A stretch of 64,000 nucleotides of DNA from Roseivivax sediminis (GCF_900112685.1 NZ_FOMS01000017.1:1-64000), one strand, 5' to 3'. Numbered from the stretch's first letter, positions 35,117 to 44,258 are shown. Program-made: numbers and translations. Notes: a model not told the origin generated them from the letters alone.

Positions 35117-36364
35117 TCAGTGCGCGACCCCCGCCGCGACGGATTCGTCGATGAAACGGCCCTCGCGGAAGCGGTTCAGCCCGAATTCGGCCGCGAGCGG
35201 GCCCGGTTCGCCCTTCGCCACCATCTCGGCCGTCGCCCAGCCCGAGCCGGGGATCGCCTTGAACCCGCCGGTGCCCCAGCCGCAATTGATGAAGCAATTG
35301 CCCAGCGGGGTGGTCGAGATGATCGGCGAGCGGTCGCCGGTCATGTCGACGATGCCACCCCATTGCCGCAGCATCTTGAGCCGCGAGATCATCGGGAAGG
35401 TCTCGATCAGCGCGCGCACGGTTTCCTCGATATGGTGGAAGGAGCCGCGCTGGGTGTAATTGTTGTAGCCGTCCGCGCCGCCGCCGATCACCATCTCGCC
35501 CTTGTCGGACTGGCTCATGTAGCCGTGAACGGTGTTGGCCATGACGACCACGTCCATGCAGGGCTTGATCGGCTCGGACACCATGGCCTGCAGCGCGACC
35601 GATTCCACCGGCAGGCGGAAGCCGGCCATCTCGGCGAGGTGCCCCGAATGGCCCGCGACGACGATGCAGAGCTTGTCGCAATCGATCGAGCCCTGGGAGG
35701 TCTCCACTCCCGACACCTGCCCGTTGTCGGAGCGCACGCCAGTCACTTCGCATTTCTGGATGATGTCCATGCCCATGTCCGAGCACGCCCGGGCATAGCC
35801 CCAGGCCACCGCATCGTGCCTTGCGGTGCCCGCGCGCGCCTGCCAGAGCGCGCCGAGGACCGGATAGCGCGGGCCGCTGAGTTCGATGATCGGGCACAGC
35901 TCCTTCACCCGCTCGGGCGAGACGAATTCGGTGTCGACGCCCTGCAGCGCGTTGGCGTGGGCGGTGCGCTTGTAGCCGCGCGCCTCGTGCTCGGTCTGGG
36001 CGAGCATCAGCACGCCGCGCGGGCTGAACATGATGTTGTAGTTGAGATCCTGGCTCAGCGTCTCGTAGAGCGAGCGGGCCTTTTCGTAGATCGCCGCGGA
36101 GGGATCCTGCAGGTAGTTCGAGCGGATGATCGTCGTGTTCCGCCCGGTGTTGCCACCGCCGAGCCAGCCTTTCTCGATGATGGCGACGTTCTTGATGCCG
36201 TGGTTCTTGCCGAGGTAATAGGCAGTTGCGAGGCCGTGCCCGCCGGCGCCGACGATGACGACGTCGTACTTCTTCTTGGGTGTGGCCTTGCGCCAGGCGC
36301 GCTCCCACCCGGTGTGGCCGCGAAGCGCCTCACGGGCGATGGCAAAGGCGGAATAGTGCTTCAT
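35117..36364 (-). CDS. soxB: Sarcosine oxidase beta subunit
   Basis: 415 residues. FAD-binding DVVIVGAGGHGLATAYYLG, covalent-flavin-type HYSAFAIAREALRGHTGWERAW N-terminus, and the family's SRLKMLRQWGGIVDMTGDRSPI and FINCGWGTGGFKAIPGSG. This is the DAO-family subunit carrying the FAD and covalent FMN sites where sarcosine is oxidised. First gene of the operon, divergent from ccmI. Confidence 0.96.
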   Translation of the reverse strand: MKHYSAFAIAREALRGHTGWERAWRKATPKKKYDVVIVGAGGHGLATAYYLGKNHGIKNVAIIEKGWLGGGNTGRNTTIIRSNYLQDPSAAIYEKARSLYETLSQDLNYNIMFSPRGVLMLAQTEHEARGYKRTAHANALQGVDTEFVSPERVKELCPIIELSGPRYPVLGALWQARAGTARHDAVAWGYARACSDMGMDIIQKCEVTGVRSDNGQVSGVETSQGSIDCDKLCIVVAGHSGHLAEMAGFRLPVESVALQAMVSEPIKPCMDVVVMANTVHGYMSQSDKGEMVIGGGADGYNNYTQRGSFHHIEETVRALIETFPMISRLKMLRQWGGIVDMTGDRSPIISTTPLGNCFINCGWGTGGFKAIPGSGWATAEMVAKGEPGPLAAEFGLNRFREGRFIDESVAAGVAH

Positions 36365-36580
36365 GTGCGCGCCTCGATTCCTCTGGTGGGTCGATGAAGC
36401 TGTCTTTGCACCCGATGACCCGGCATTGCCGCGACTGGGACCGTCACTCTGCGACGACTTTGCGACATGGCGGCCGGGCGCGCCCGGGATGGGGCCGAAG
36501 GTCTCAGCCATGTGCGCCCATTTGCCCTTTCGGCGGGGGCCGTTGGCGCCTAGGTAACAGGACGTGATATCGAGGCGGAC

Positions 36581-37813
36581 ATGACGGGTTTCTTCATCCT
36601 CACGGGCGCGCTGGCGCTTCTGGTCGCGGCGCTGATGGCGCTGGCGCTCTTGCGCGGGCATCGCGACACGCGGGCGGGCGAGGCGTTCGACCTGCAGGTC
36701 TATCGCGACCAGCTCAAGGAAGTGGAGCGCGACGCCGCACGCGGCACGATCGGCCCCGAGGAAGCGGAGCGGCTGCGCACCGAGGTCTCCCGCCGGCTGC
36801 TGGCCGCCGATGAACGCGCGCGGGCCGCGGCGACCGGTGAGGGGCAGCCGCGAACGCTGGGGTACCTGGCGGCCGCGCTGATCGTGGCGGTGGTGCTGGG
36901 CGGCGGCTTCGGCCTTTATGCCGCGCTCGGGGCGCCGGGATATGGCGATCTTGGGCTGCGCGCTCGCATCGCACAGGCGGAGGAAGCGCGCGCCGAACGT
37001 CCGTCGCAGAACGACGCCGAGGCGCAGGCACCGCAAGCGGACCGGCCGGACGCGAGCGAAGAATACCGGGCGCTGGTGCAGCGCCTGCGCGGCGCCGTGG
37101 CGGAGCGGCCGGACGATCTGCAGGGCTACCAGCTTCTTGCCCGGTCCGAAGCCGCGCTTGGCAATTACGGGGCCGCATGGCGCGCGCAGCAGAAGATCGT
37201 CGAGCTCAAGGGATCTGAGGCGACCGCCGGCGACCATGCCGATCTGGGCGACATGATGGTGCTCGCGGCCGGCGGCTATGTCTCGCCGGAAGCGGAGCGC
37301 GCCTTCGACGCGGCGCTCGCGCGCGATCCGGGGAACGGGCCGGCGCGCTACTACAAGGGGCTGTCCTACGCGCAGACCGGCCGGCCGGACCGCGCCTTCC
37401 GGATCTGGGACCGGCTCCTGCGCGACAGTGCCGCGACCGATCCCTGGGTCGATCCGGTGCAGCAGCAGATCGGCGCGATGGCCCGCCGGGCCGGTGTCAA
37501 CAATTACCAGATGCCCCAGCCCGAAGGAGCAGAACCCGGCCCATCGCCAGCCGAGATGCAGGCAGCCGAGGACATGGACCCCGAGGCGCGGGCCGAGATG
37601 ATCCGCGGCATGGTCTCGCGCCTGTCGGACCGGCTGCAGTCCGAAGGCGGCTCACCCGAGGAATGGGCGCGGCTGATCGGCGCCTATGCCGTGCTCGGCC
37701 AGGCGGAGCGCGCGATGGCCGCCTTCGAAGAAGCTCAGGACATCTTCGCCGGCGACGAGGCGGCTTTGCGGACGATCCGTCAAGGCGCGCAGGGCGCGGG
37801 GATCGGCCAGTGA
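36581..37813 (+). CDS. ccmI: c-type cytochrome biogenesis protein CcmI
   Basis: 410 residues. Two N-terminal transmembrane helices (residues 3-24 and about 93-115) flank the cytoplasmic leucine-zipper-like CcmI-1 loop (VYRDQLKEVERDAARGTI). The periplasmic CcmI-2 domain contains TPR-like repeats (DLQGYQLLARSEAALGNYGA, ARYYKGLSYAQTGRPDRAF). CcmI chaperones apocytochrome c to the haem-ligation complex in System I maturation. The stop overlaps the GTG of ruvX. Confidence 0.92.
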   Translation: MTGFFILTGALALLVAALMALALLRGHRDTRAGEAFDLQVYRDQLKEVERDAARGTIGPEEAERLRTEVSRRLLAADERARAAATGEGQPRTLGYLAAALIVAVVLGGGFGLYAALGAPGYGDLGLRARIAQAEEARAERPSQNDAEAQAPQADRPDASEEYRALVQRLRGAVAERPDDLQGYQLLARSEAALGNYGAAWRAQQKIVELKGSEATAGDHADLGDMMVLAAGGYVSPEAERAFDAALARDPGNGPARYYKGLSYAQTGRPDRAFRIWDRLLRDSAATDPWVDPVQQQIGAMARRAGVNNYQMPQPEGAEPGPSPAEMQAAEDMDPEARAEMIRGMVSRLSDRLQSEGGSPEEWARLIGAYAVLGQAERAMAAFEEAQDIFAGDEAALRTIRQGAQGAGIGQ

Positions 37814-38298
37814 TCTACGAGGAGATCGAGAACTTCGTGGCGGCCCTGCCCCGCGACGCCGCCATCGCCGCGCTCGACCTTGGCGAGAAGACCATCGGCG
37901 TGGCGGTGTCGGACCGGCTGCGGTCAGTCGGCACGCCGCTGGAGACGATCCGGCGGAAAAAGTTCGGGCTCGATGCCGAGCGGCTGACCGGCATTCTGTC
38001 GGCGCGCGAGATCGGCGGCGTCATCCTCGGGCTGCCGCGCAACATGGACGGCAGCGAGGGGCCGCGCTGCCAGTCGACACGAGCGTTCGCGCGCAACTAC
38101 GCCCGGCTCTGGGACGGGCCCATCGGCTTCTGGGACGAGCGGCTCTCCACCGTGGCGGCCGAACGCGCTTTGCTGGAGGCCGACACCTCGCGCCGCCGGC
38201 GGGCAGAGGTCATCGACCACGTCGCCGCGGCGGTGATCCTGCAGGGCGCGCTCGACCGGATGCGCCATATCGGCGCCAGCGATACGGAGGCGACATGA
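37810..38298 (+). CDS. ruvX: Putative pre-16S rRNA nuclease / Holliday junction resolvase RuvX (YqgF)
   Basis: 162 residues starting at a GTG that overlaps the ccmI stop (GTGA). RNase H-like YqgF fold: AIAALDLGEKTIGVAVSD with the first catalytic Asp, VILGLPRNMDGSEG, WDERLSTVAAER with the Glu, and VIDHVAAAVILQ with the last Asp. Matures 16S rRNA 5' ends in E. coli. Confidence 0.93.
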   Translation: MIYEEIENFVAALPRDAAIAALDLGEKTIGVAVSDRLRSVGTPLETIRRKKFGLDAERLTGILSAREIGGVILGLPRNMDGSEGPRCQSTRAFARNYARLWDGPIGFWDERLSTVAAERALLEADTSRRRRAEVIDHVAAAVILQGALDRMRHIGASDTEAT

Positions 38299-38555
38299 GT
38301 GACGAAGTGTGGTCCCGCAAGGAGGTCGAAAGCCCCTGCGTGAAGATCTGCGTGATCGAGCCCGAGTCGCGGCTCTGCACGGGCTGCCTGCGCTCGATCG
38401 AGGAAATCTCGACCTGGAGCCTTCTGGACAACGAAGAGCGCCGCCGGATCGTGGCAGAGCTGCCCGGCCGCGCCGGCCAGCTCACGCGGCGCCGCGGCGG
38501 GCGCGCCGCCCGCCGGGCCGCAAGACGTGAGGCGCAGGAGCAGAAGCCGGAGTGA
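38295..38555 (+). CDS. DUF1289 family protein
   Basis: 86 residues with the four cysteines of DUF1289: ESPCVKICVIEPESRLCTGCLRS, followed by EISTWSLLDNEERRRI and an Arg/Ala-rich tail. Probably a small iron-sulfur or zinc protein. ATGA overlap with ruvX and convergent with dusA (4-bp gap). Confidence 0.9.
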   Translation: MSDEVWSRKEVESPCVKICVIEPESRLCTGCLRSIEEISTWSLLDNEERRRIVAELPGRAGQLTRRRGGRAARRAARREAQEQKPE

Positions 38556-38559
38556 CGGC

Positions 38560-39558
38560 TCAGGCCGCCGCGCGTTCCTGTGACGCGGCGACAAGCGCGG
38601 CGTCGAGGATCTCGGCCCCCGCGCCCGAGGCGGCCGCCTCGGACAGCGTGCGACGCCAGGCGCGCGCGCCGGGGCGCCCGGCGAACAGGCCCATCATGTG
38701 CCGCGTGACCTGATGCGCTTTTCCGCCCTCTGCCACATGCGCGGCGATGTGGGGGCGCATCGCCTCGGCGACCTCCACCGGATCGGGCGGAGGAGTATCC
38801 CGCCCGAAGATTCGCGCATCCGCCCCGGCCAGGATGTCCCACGGCCGCTGATAGGCCGCGCGGCCGATCATCACGCCGTGAAAGCCGCGCTCCAGCGCCG
38901 CCACCGCCGCATCGAGCGTGTCGATGCCGCCGTTGAGCGAAAGGTGCAAGTCCGGGAACTCGGCCAGCATCGCCGCCACGAGATCGTAGTCGAGCGGCGG
39001 CACGTCGCGGTTCTCCTTCGGCGACAGGCCCTGCAGCCAGGCCTTGCGCGCGTGCACCGTAACGCGTGTGCAGCCCGCCTCCCGCACCCGGGCCAGGAAT
39101 GCAGGCAGGACTTCCGCGGGATCCTGGTCGTCGACTCCTATCCTGCACTTCACGGTCACCGGCACGTCGACGGCCCTGCGCATTGCCTCCACGGCACGGG
39201 CCACGAGGTCCGGGCTCTTCATCAGAACCGCCCCGAACGTGCCTGATTGCACACGGTCCGACGGGCACCCGACATTGACGTTGATCTCCGAATAGCCCCT
39301 CTCGGCCCCGAGGCGCGCGGCCTCCGCCAGTTCCTTCGGATCGGACCCACCGAGCTGCAGCGCCACCGGCTGCTCCTCGGGCGCGAAGTCGAGCAAGTGC
39401 AAAGCTCGGCCCCGCACCAGCGCCGGCGCGGTCACCATCTCCGTGTAAAGTAGCGCTTCGCGCGACAGCAGGCGGTGAAACGCCCGGCAATGCCGGTCGG
39501 TCCAGTCCATCATGGGTGCCACGGCAAGCCTTGACGCATATTTTGCATTTATTTTCAT
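38560..39558 (-). CDS. dusA: tRNA-dihydrouridine(20/20a) synthase DusA
   Basis: 332 residues, FMN/NADPH-dependent reduction of uridine 20 in the tRNA D-loop. DusA markers: RLAVAPMMDWTDRHCRAFHR at the N-terminus, NVNVGCPSDRVQSGTFGAVL with the catalytic Cys, TVHARKAWLQGLSPKENR and SLNGGIDTLD. The start at 39558 follows the usual N-terminus; a longer frame upstream is not supported. Its 5' end faces an integrase gene: dusA is a known insertion target of tyrosine-recombinase islands, so the first codons may come from the element's attachment site. Confidence 0.94.
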   Translation of the reverse strand: MKINAKYASRLAVAPMMDWTDRHCRAFHRLLSREALLYTEMVTAPALVRGRALHLLDFAPEEQPVALQLGGSDPKELAEAARLGAERGYSEINVNVGCPSDRVQSGTFGAVLMKSPDLVARAVEAMRRAVDVPVTVKCRIGVDDQDPAEVLPAFLARVREAGCTRVTVHARKAWLQGLSPKENRDVPPLDYDLVAAMLAEFPDLHLSLNGGIDTLDAAVAALERGFHGVMIGRAAYQRPWDILAGADARIFGRDTPPPDPVEVAEAMRPHIAAHVAEGGKAHQVTRHMMGLFAGRPGARAWRRTLSEAAASGAGAEILDAALVAASQERAAA

Positions 39559-39822
39559 ATACTTAACCGCCACCTGCGCAGGCGGCCACCTAACGAGATT
39601 TCTCGTGATTCCCGGGGATTTTCTCCGGTTTCCGTGGGTTTTCCAAGACAGCTTGCTACCGAGTAGCAACATCCATCCCGTCAATCATGTCCGAGCCAGA
39701 GCTCCGCCAGGGTCAGGCGAACCACCTGATTCTGGCTGCGCCTCGACTTACCCCATTCGGAGGGTTTCCGGCCAGATCGAAGTGACACCACGTTCTCGAC
39801 GATCAACAAGAAAGGGACGGTC

Positions 39823-41133
39823 ATGTCTCACACGACCCAAGTTAGCTCCAAGAATCTACTCCAGCAAATCTCGCGTGACCGCGCAGCGGGTTCTCCATTT
39901 GCCTTCCGCGCAGAACTGCCCGCCCAGCCGCGACCTACCGAAAGCTCCGGGACCAGCCAGAACGTCTCTTCGCGAAAGCCGAAACAGACCAAGCGGACGC
40001 AAGTTTCGACCAAAGCGGATAACTTGCCCACAGTAGAAGACTGTTCGGACGAACCCTTCATTTCGGCACGCGCTCCGAAAGACGGCCTCCCGAGATACTG
40101 CGTGCAAATCCGTCGCAGGACCGACAGTGGTCCAATCAATATAAGCAAGACGTTCACCAGCCTCAAGGACGCCAAGAAGTGGCGAGATGACACGTTGGCC
40201 CAGATACAACTGGGTTTACTTGCTCCCAAGCAAGAAGAAGGCTCAAAAACGGCACCGCGTGTCTGCGATCTAATTCAAAAAAGGAAAGACAAGGGGCGGA
40301 GCGTCGAGAAGACCGCAACCCAAAATCTCGAATTTTGGATCAATCACCCACGCTGTCAGGAGCCAGCGTCTACCATAGACCTGAAGTGGTTCCAAAACGC
40401 GGCAGAGGACCTGCTCAAGTTGGAAATGATGCCGCAAACCGCGGCGACCTACATGACAATGCTTGCTTCATCTTTGAAGTGGGCAGCTGAACGCGACGAG
40501 GATGTTCCATACGATGTCGTCGTTCGCGCCATGAAAGTATTGTGGCACGATGAAATCTTGGCACGGTCCGAGGAGCGTGAACGGCGCCCCACTCTCGATG
40601 AGCTCGACCTGATCTTTGACGCAGTGCTTGCGAACAAAAGGCAAAAGATACCTATTATCACGATAAGTGTGTTCGCCATCTTCTCCTGTCGCCGCCTCAG
40701 TGAAATCTGTCGTCTTCGCTGGAGTGACCTAAACGTGACTGATCGAAAGATTCTGGTCCGGGAGATGAAGCACCCCCGCAAAAAGAAAACTAACGACGTT
40801 TGGGTGAAACTTACCCCTCAGGCCATGAAAATCATTCTTTCCATGCCCAAGACGTCAGAGTTTATTTTCCCATACAATCCGCGTTCAGTGGGCACCGCTT
40901 TTCGACGCCACCGACAGCGCGTCAAGATTGACGATCTGCGTTTTCACGATCTTCGGCACGAAGGTATCAGCCGCCTGTTCGAGAAGGGAAAGCGTGACCA
41001 TTTCGTGATGAAGACCTCAGGGCATCAGTCTCGAAGCTGCTTGGATCGGTATGTGAACGTCGAAAAGAAGGGTGATAAATTCAAGAATTGGCACTGGCTG
41101 GACTGGGTTCTGGAATACTGGGCCAGCATCTGA
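39823..41133 (+). CDS. int: Tyrosine-type site-specific recombinase (integrase)
   Basis: 436 residues. Catalytic domain: CRRLSEICRLRWSD (first Arg), MKHPRKKKT (Lys), LRFHDLRHEGISRLF (HxxR), KTSGHQSRSCLDRYVNV (His and nucleophile Tyr). N-terminal about 110 residues are polar and variable; residues 120-250 are the SAM-like core-binding domain. AAAGGGACGG precedes the ATG. Composition is visibly less GC-rich than the flanking host genes. It sits 265 bp upstream of the dusA start, which matches dusA-associated integrases, and probably mobilises the island to its right. Confidence 0.93.
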   Translation: MSHTTQVSSKNLLQQISRDRAAGSPFAFRAELPAQPRPTESSGTSQNVSSRKPKQTKRTQVSTKADNLPTVEDCSDEPFISARAPKDGLPRYCVQIRRRTDSGPINISKTFTSLKDAKKWRDDTLAQIQLGLLAPKQEEGSKTAPRVCDLIQKRKDKGRSVEKTATQNLEFWINHPRCQEPASTIDLKWFQNAAEDLLKLEMMPQTAATYMTMLASSLKWAAERDEDVPYDVVVRAMKVLWHDEILARSEERERRPTLDELDLIFDAVLANKRQKIPIITISVFAIFSCRRLSEICRLRWSDLNVTDRKILVREMKHPRKKKTNDVWVKLTPQAMKIILSMPKTSEFIFPYNPRSVGTAFRRHRQRVKIDDLRFHDLRHEGISRLFEKGKRDHFVMKTSGHQSRSCLDRYVNVEKKGDKFKNWHWLDWVLEYWASI

Positions 41134-41576
41134 TCACCTGCCGAATCCGTGACTTCGGCGCGTTTTCTGGCGACAGGGCCACATCTGGGTCGTGACTCAG
41201 GTCTGTTGGGGAATTCCTTGGCGGCGTGCTCTGACCAACTGGAGGTTCGGCGCCTAAGGCAAGGAGAACAAGTGTAATGGGCTAAGGCAGGGTTTCCCGA
41301 TCGTCAATCTTCCTCGACTGGATCTGGCAAGACGCGAACAGCCCAGAGCAGCATCGGCACGGTCTTGGCAATCTCCGTCATGGCGTGATCTGCCTGGTGG
41401 TCGCCGTCTCCAGTTGGGTGGGGTGTTGCATCACGCCGAAATGACGCCACTCTCGATCTCCGACCACCGTCGCGACACGACCACGCTCGTCATGCATCGC
41501 AGACTTCCGCAAAGGAACTTTTCCGCGTCCTGCAGTTCGATCTCAATTCCTACGCAGCAACCATGCGGAGGTAATG
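41134..41576. other. Intergenic region (443 bp) after the integrase
   Basis: No clear gene. The reverse strand holds a 39-codon frame (41378-41497, starting MHDERGRVATVVGD) followed by an ATGA-overlapping 25-codon frame; both could be debris and lack family support. The attachment and excision-control sequences of the integrase, and the promoter of the PrtN-like gene, should lie here. Confidence 0.35.
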
Positions 41577-41852
41577 ATGACAACACTTGATATGCTCCTG
41601 GCCCACTTCGGCGGCACACCCTTAATTCCTCTTGAGGTGGCGGCTCAATACTGGGGCTATGAGGCAGACACATTGGCCAGGAAAGTCGACAGTGGGGAAG
41701 TCCGAGTACCCTACTTTCGGCTCGACGAACGTCAAAAGGCAGCTCGTCTCATGATGCTTACAGACATTGCCACTATCATCGAGGAGCGCCATCGTGCAGC
41801 GCGCGCCAACTTTGAAAAAAAATGGCAAGACGATGGTGAAGAAGACGGCTGA
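41577..41852 (+). CDS. PrtN-family (pyocin activator) transcription factor
   Basis: 91 residues from ATG 41577, with GGAGG 5 bases upstream. The PrtN pattern is clear: LDMLLAHFGGTPLIPLEVAAQYWG, ADTLARKVDSGEVRVPYFRLDERQKAARLMMLTDIATIIEE. PrtN activates pyocin genes through P-boxes in Pseudomonas, but in mobile islands it occurs without pyocins and probably activates island genes. It lies between the integrase and the broken ParA gene. Confidence 0.82.
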   Translation: MTTLDMLLAHFGGTPLIPLEVAAQYWGYEADTLARKVDSGEVRVPYFRLDERQKAARLMMLTDIATIIEERHRAARANFEKKWQDDGEEDG

Positions 41853-41887
41853 CATGCTATGCGAATAGAGGAGGCTGAAGCGAACAA

Positions 41888-42401
41888 ATGACAGGTCGTA
41901 AGCTCTCAATTCGATCCCCAACCGAGAGGTCACTCAAGGGACCTTCGAGTGTCAATTCCGGCGCGGTGGCAGGGCAGATCGCCTATCTCTCCCAAGCCGA
42001 GGAAGATGACGCCGACTACGTGGTGATCGACACGCCGCCCCATGCCGGCGGCACGATCGACGCGGCGATCCGTGCAGCGGACCTGGTGGTCATTCCCATT
42101 CGTCCGGGCCCCTTTGACAACGCGGCCGCGGGCATGGTCGAGATCATGAAGCAGACCGGCCGGCCGGGGATCTTCGTCCTGAGTCAGGTGGCTTCCGTCG
42201 GGCCCGAGGGCGACGACACTGCGGCGGTGCTGCAGGAGCTCTATCCGGACGTGCCGGTAGCCAAGGCGCGGCTCGGCCAGAGAAAGGCGTTCATGCAGGC
42301 GCTGATTTCGGGCCAGGCGATCACGGAATTCGACCGGCCGAGCTCAAAGGCCGTGGGGGGAGATCAAGGCGCTGTTCCGGGAGGTGCGGAGCAGGCTGTG
42401 A
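41888..42401 (+). pseudogene. Broken ParA-family ATPase
   Basis: The frame begins with unrelated sequence (41888 to about 41960) and then enters ParA-type sequence: DYVVIDTPPHAGGTIDAAIR (Walker B region), ADLVVIPIRPGPFDNAAAGM and FVLSQV. The P-loop half is missing, so the N-terminal part was lost. Near the 3' end a run of six G (42355-42360) shifts the frame; with five G it would read AVGEIKALFREVRSRL and stop at 42401. Both defects mark a decayed partition gene, a plasmid relic. Confidence 0.8.
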
Positions 42402-42438
42402 CCGCGATTTGCGGCACCACGAGGAGACCTCACCTTCG

Positions 42439-43554
42439 ATGTGCAGGCAGAGCAAGGACGATCAAGTGTCGGAAGAACCGCAGACATCCACGCCGACAGA
42501 CCTCTCGGCCTCAGCCAGGAACTACGCTCGCGAGGAAGATGCTCTCGCCATCGGATCGAACGTCCTCGGGCTGATCAATATCTTCGGTCAGCACATAAAC
42601 CTCGAGACCCTGGATGGCGTGACACTGGCCTACGACTATGGGGAAGCCCTGAGAGAACTGGATCGCGGAGTCGAGACATCCTCTGAGCTGTCGTTCAGCA
42701 AGGAGTGGGGCATCGGCATCGCGATGACCCCGGCGGTTCTTCGTGAGGGCGTTCTGAAATCGCACATCCTGTTCAATGCGGCCTTCTTGGAAGGCCTCAT
42801 GGAGGAGCCCGACAGCGAGGCCTGCCAGGAGGCAGTTCACACCATCGCCCACGAATGTGCGCATGTCGAAATCAACGCCATCAAGGATCGGCAATTTCCA
42901 GGCATGATCCTCCGTTACAGGGCGGAAACCTGGTATGAAGCGCTCCGCCTGGAGGTCATCGAGGCCTCGTGGGATGAGTATGCCGCCTGCCGTATCTCTG
43001 CAGGCTTCGGTAAAGACCCGTCCGAGAACTATCAGAGCGTCTTCCTGAACATCCTTGGCGAAGCGGGACCGAATGTGCGGGAGGCGATCCTGAAGTGTCG
43101 GCACGATGCCGATTACGACGCGCTCATGATCGAAGCGCAGCGGAACACCGGTAACCTCGTAAAATATGCCTCCTACGTGCTGGGCACCGCCGATGGACTC
43201 GGTCAGGACATTGAAGCCGACCTTCGAGAGATATCGGAGGCCCTCGAGGGGCACTGGTTCTCTCCGTTCTTCCAGCGTCTGCGCGACGCTCATCGCGTTC
43301 TCTGGGAGCGCTACGGGCAGTGGGAAAGCCTGACGGAGTTCGAGACGATCGCTGATATCTGGCTCGAAATGCTCGCAGACCGCGGCGTGGAGGTCACCCC
43401 GCAGGAGGACGGCAGGATGTATGTGAACATCCCCTTCCGGGCGGATACCAGCTCCTTTCAAGCCATGATGTGGGGGATCCGGCAGGCGACCAAGGGGAGC
43501 CAGAGTTGGCAGATGCCAACCGATCAGGATTACAAGGATTCCGATCCGTCCTGA
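42439..43554 (+). CDS. Putative zinc-metallopeptidase-like protein (HExxH)
   Basis: 371 residues from ATG 42439 (GAGGAG 12 bases upstream; a TTG at 42409 is a longer alternative). No named family recognised. Contains HTIAHECAHVEIN with H138-E139-x2-H142, and downstream EASWDEYAACR, where E175 or E180 could be the third metal ligand, the layout of gluzincin-type proteases. The C-terminal third is acidic/aromatic without visible domains. Its stop is near a GTTGGCAGATGCCAAC palindrome. Confidence 0.65.
   Translation: MCRQSKDDQVSEEPQTSTPTDLSASARNYAREEDALAIGSNVLGLINIFGQHINLETLDGVTLAYDYGEALRELDRGVETSSELSFSKEWGIGIAMTPAVLREGVLKSHILFNAAFLEGLMEEPDSEACQEAVHTIAHECAHVEINAIKDRQFPGMILRYRAETWYEALRLEVIEASWDEYAACRISAGFGKDPSENYQSVFLNILGEAGPNVREAILKCRHDADYDALMIEAQRNTGNLVKYASYVLGTADGLGQDIEADLREISEALEGHWFSPFFQRLRDAHRVLWERYGQWESLTEFETIADIWLEMLADRGVEVTPQEDGRMYVNIPFRADTSSFQAMMWGIRQATKGSQSWQMPTDQDYKDSDPS
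43505..43520 (+). repeat. 16-bp palindrome GTTGGCAGATGCCAAC, copy 1
   Basis: Arms GTTGGCA/TGCCAAC with centre GA, inside the 3' part of the HExxH gene. Three further copies lie at 44419, 50543 and 54015, all within the island. Confidence 0.7.
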
Positions 43555-43662
43555 GCAAGCCCTCGGCATGACAGGAGCCCGCAGATTTCACGACGGCCGT
43601 TGCCTCTTCCTATTTGAACTGGGTAGAACGCCCGTCTTTTCTCTTCTTACCGATCGCGCTGA

Positions 43663-44205
43663 ATGACAAATCCGCCACCGCCACAGAGCATTTACTGGGA
43701 CCCTTTCTTCGTCGCTGGCCAGGAAATTGCCCTGGCGCATCTCGATCCGTTCGAGTTCTTCTGCCCTACGCCGGACGGCAACAACCGGCGTGTGCGGGTA
43801 GTCTACAAATCGCACGTTTTCACCAGGGCGCATGTCGAGGGAGACCATCCGGACGAGATGTGTTTCGATCAACGGATCTTCTGCCCGGACCGCTACGCCG
43901 ATAGTCACAACCTTCAGCCGATCCTGGCGGGGCTGCCAGGGGCTCGGGTGTTCCAGACCTGGGAGAAGCGTAACTACGTTTTTCTCGCGGTCGAGACACC
44001 GCAGAGAGACGACCGGTATCACCTGTTCTTCGAGGTCAAGAAGATCAACAGGAAGCGCGACAAGCACATCGAACTCCGCGTCGAGAGCGCTTATCGCAGG
44101 GAGGATTCGCCCTACGCCCCGCCCAACAGGCCGAATGCCGTCCGGTTCGCCATCCTGATCCAGAACGTGTTCATGGGACGACCGCTGGTCTTCGCCACCC
44201 GTTGA
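43663..44205 (+). CDS. Hypothetical island protein
   Basis: 180 residues, starts MTNPPPPQSIYWDPFFVAGQ. The central segment (RVRVVYKSHVFTRAHVEGDH then CPDRYADSHNLQPILAGLPG) and VFQTWEKRNYVFLAVETP with FFEVKKINRKRDKHIELRVE look like a mixed alpha/beta fold. No family recognised. It is the last rightward gene before the ImmA/IrrE operon and a hairpin follows it. Could belong functionally to the ubiquitin-like island. Confidence 0.6.
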   Translation: MTNPPPPQSIYWDPFFVAGQEIALAHLDPFEFFCPTPDGNNRRVRVVYKSHVFTRAHVEGDHPDEMCFDQRIFCPDRYADSHNLQPILAGLPGARVFQTWEKRNYVFLAVETPQRDDRYHLFFEVKKINRKRDKHIELRVESAYRREDSPYAPPNRPNAVRFAILIQNVFMGRPLVFATR

Positions 44206-44236
44206 GACGTCTCAAAGAGGGTGCCTGAAAAGTTAG

Positions 44237-44258
44237 AGGGCTGCCCGAAGGCAGCCCT
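44237..44258. terminator. Hairpin between convergent genes
   Basis: AGGGCTGCC (44237-44245), loop CGAA, GGCAGCCCT (44250-44258): perfect 9-bp stem. On the reverse strand TCTAACTTTT follows, so it may end the ImmA/IrrE operon; on the forward strand there is no T tract. Confidence 0.55.

Noticed and set aside
41431-41673. Reverse frame of 80 codons overlapping the PrtN start
   Set aside because: Overlaps a well-supported gene on the other strand and has no family support.
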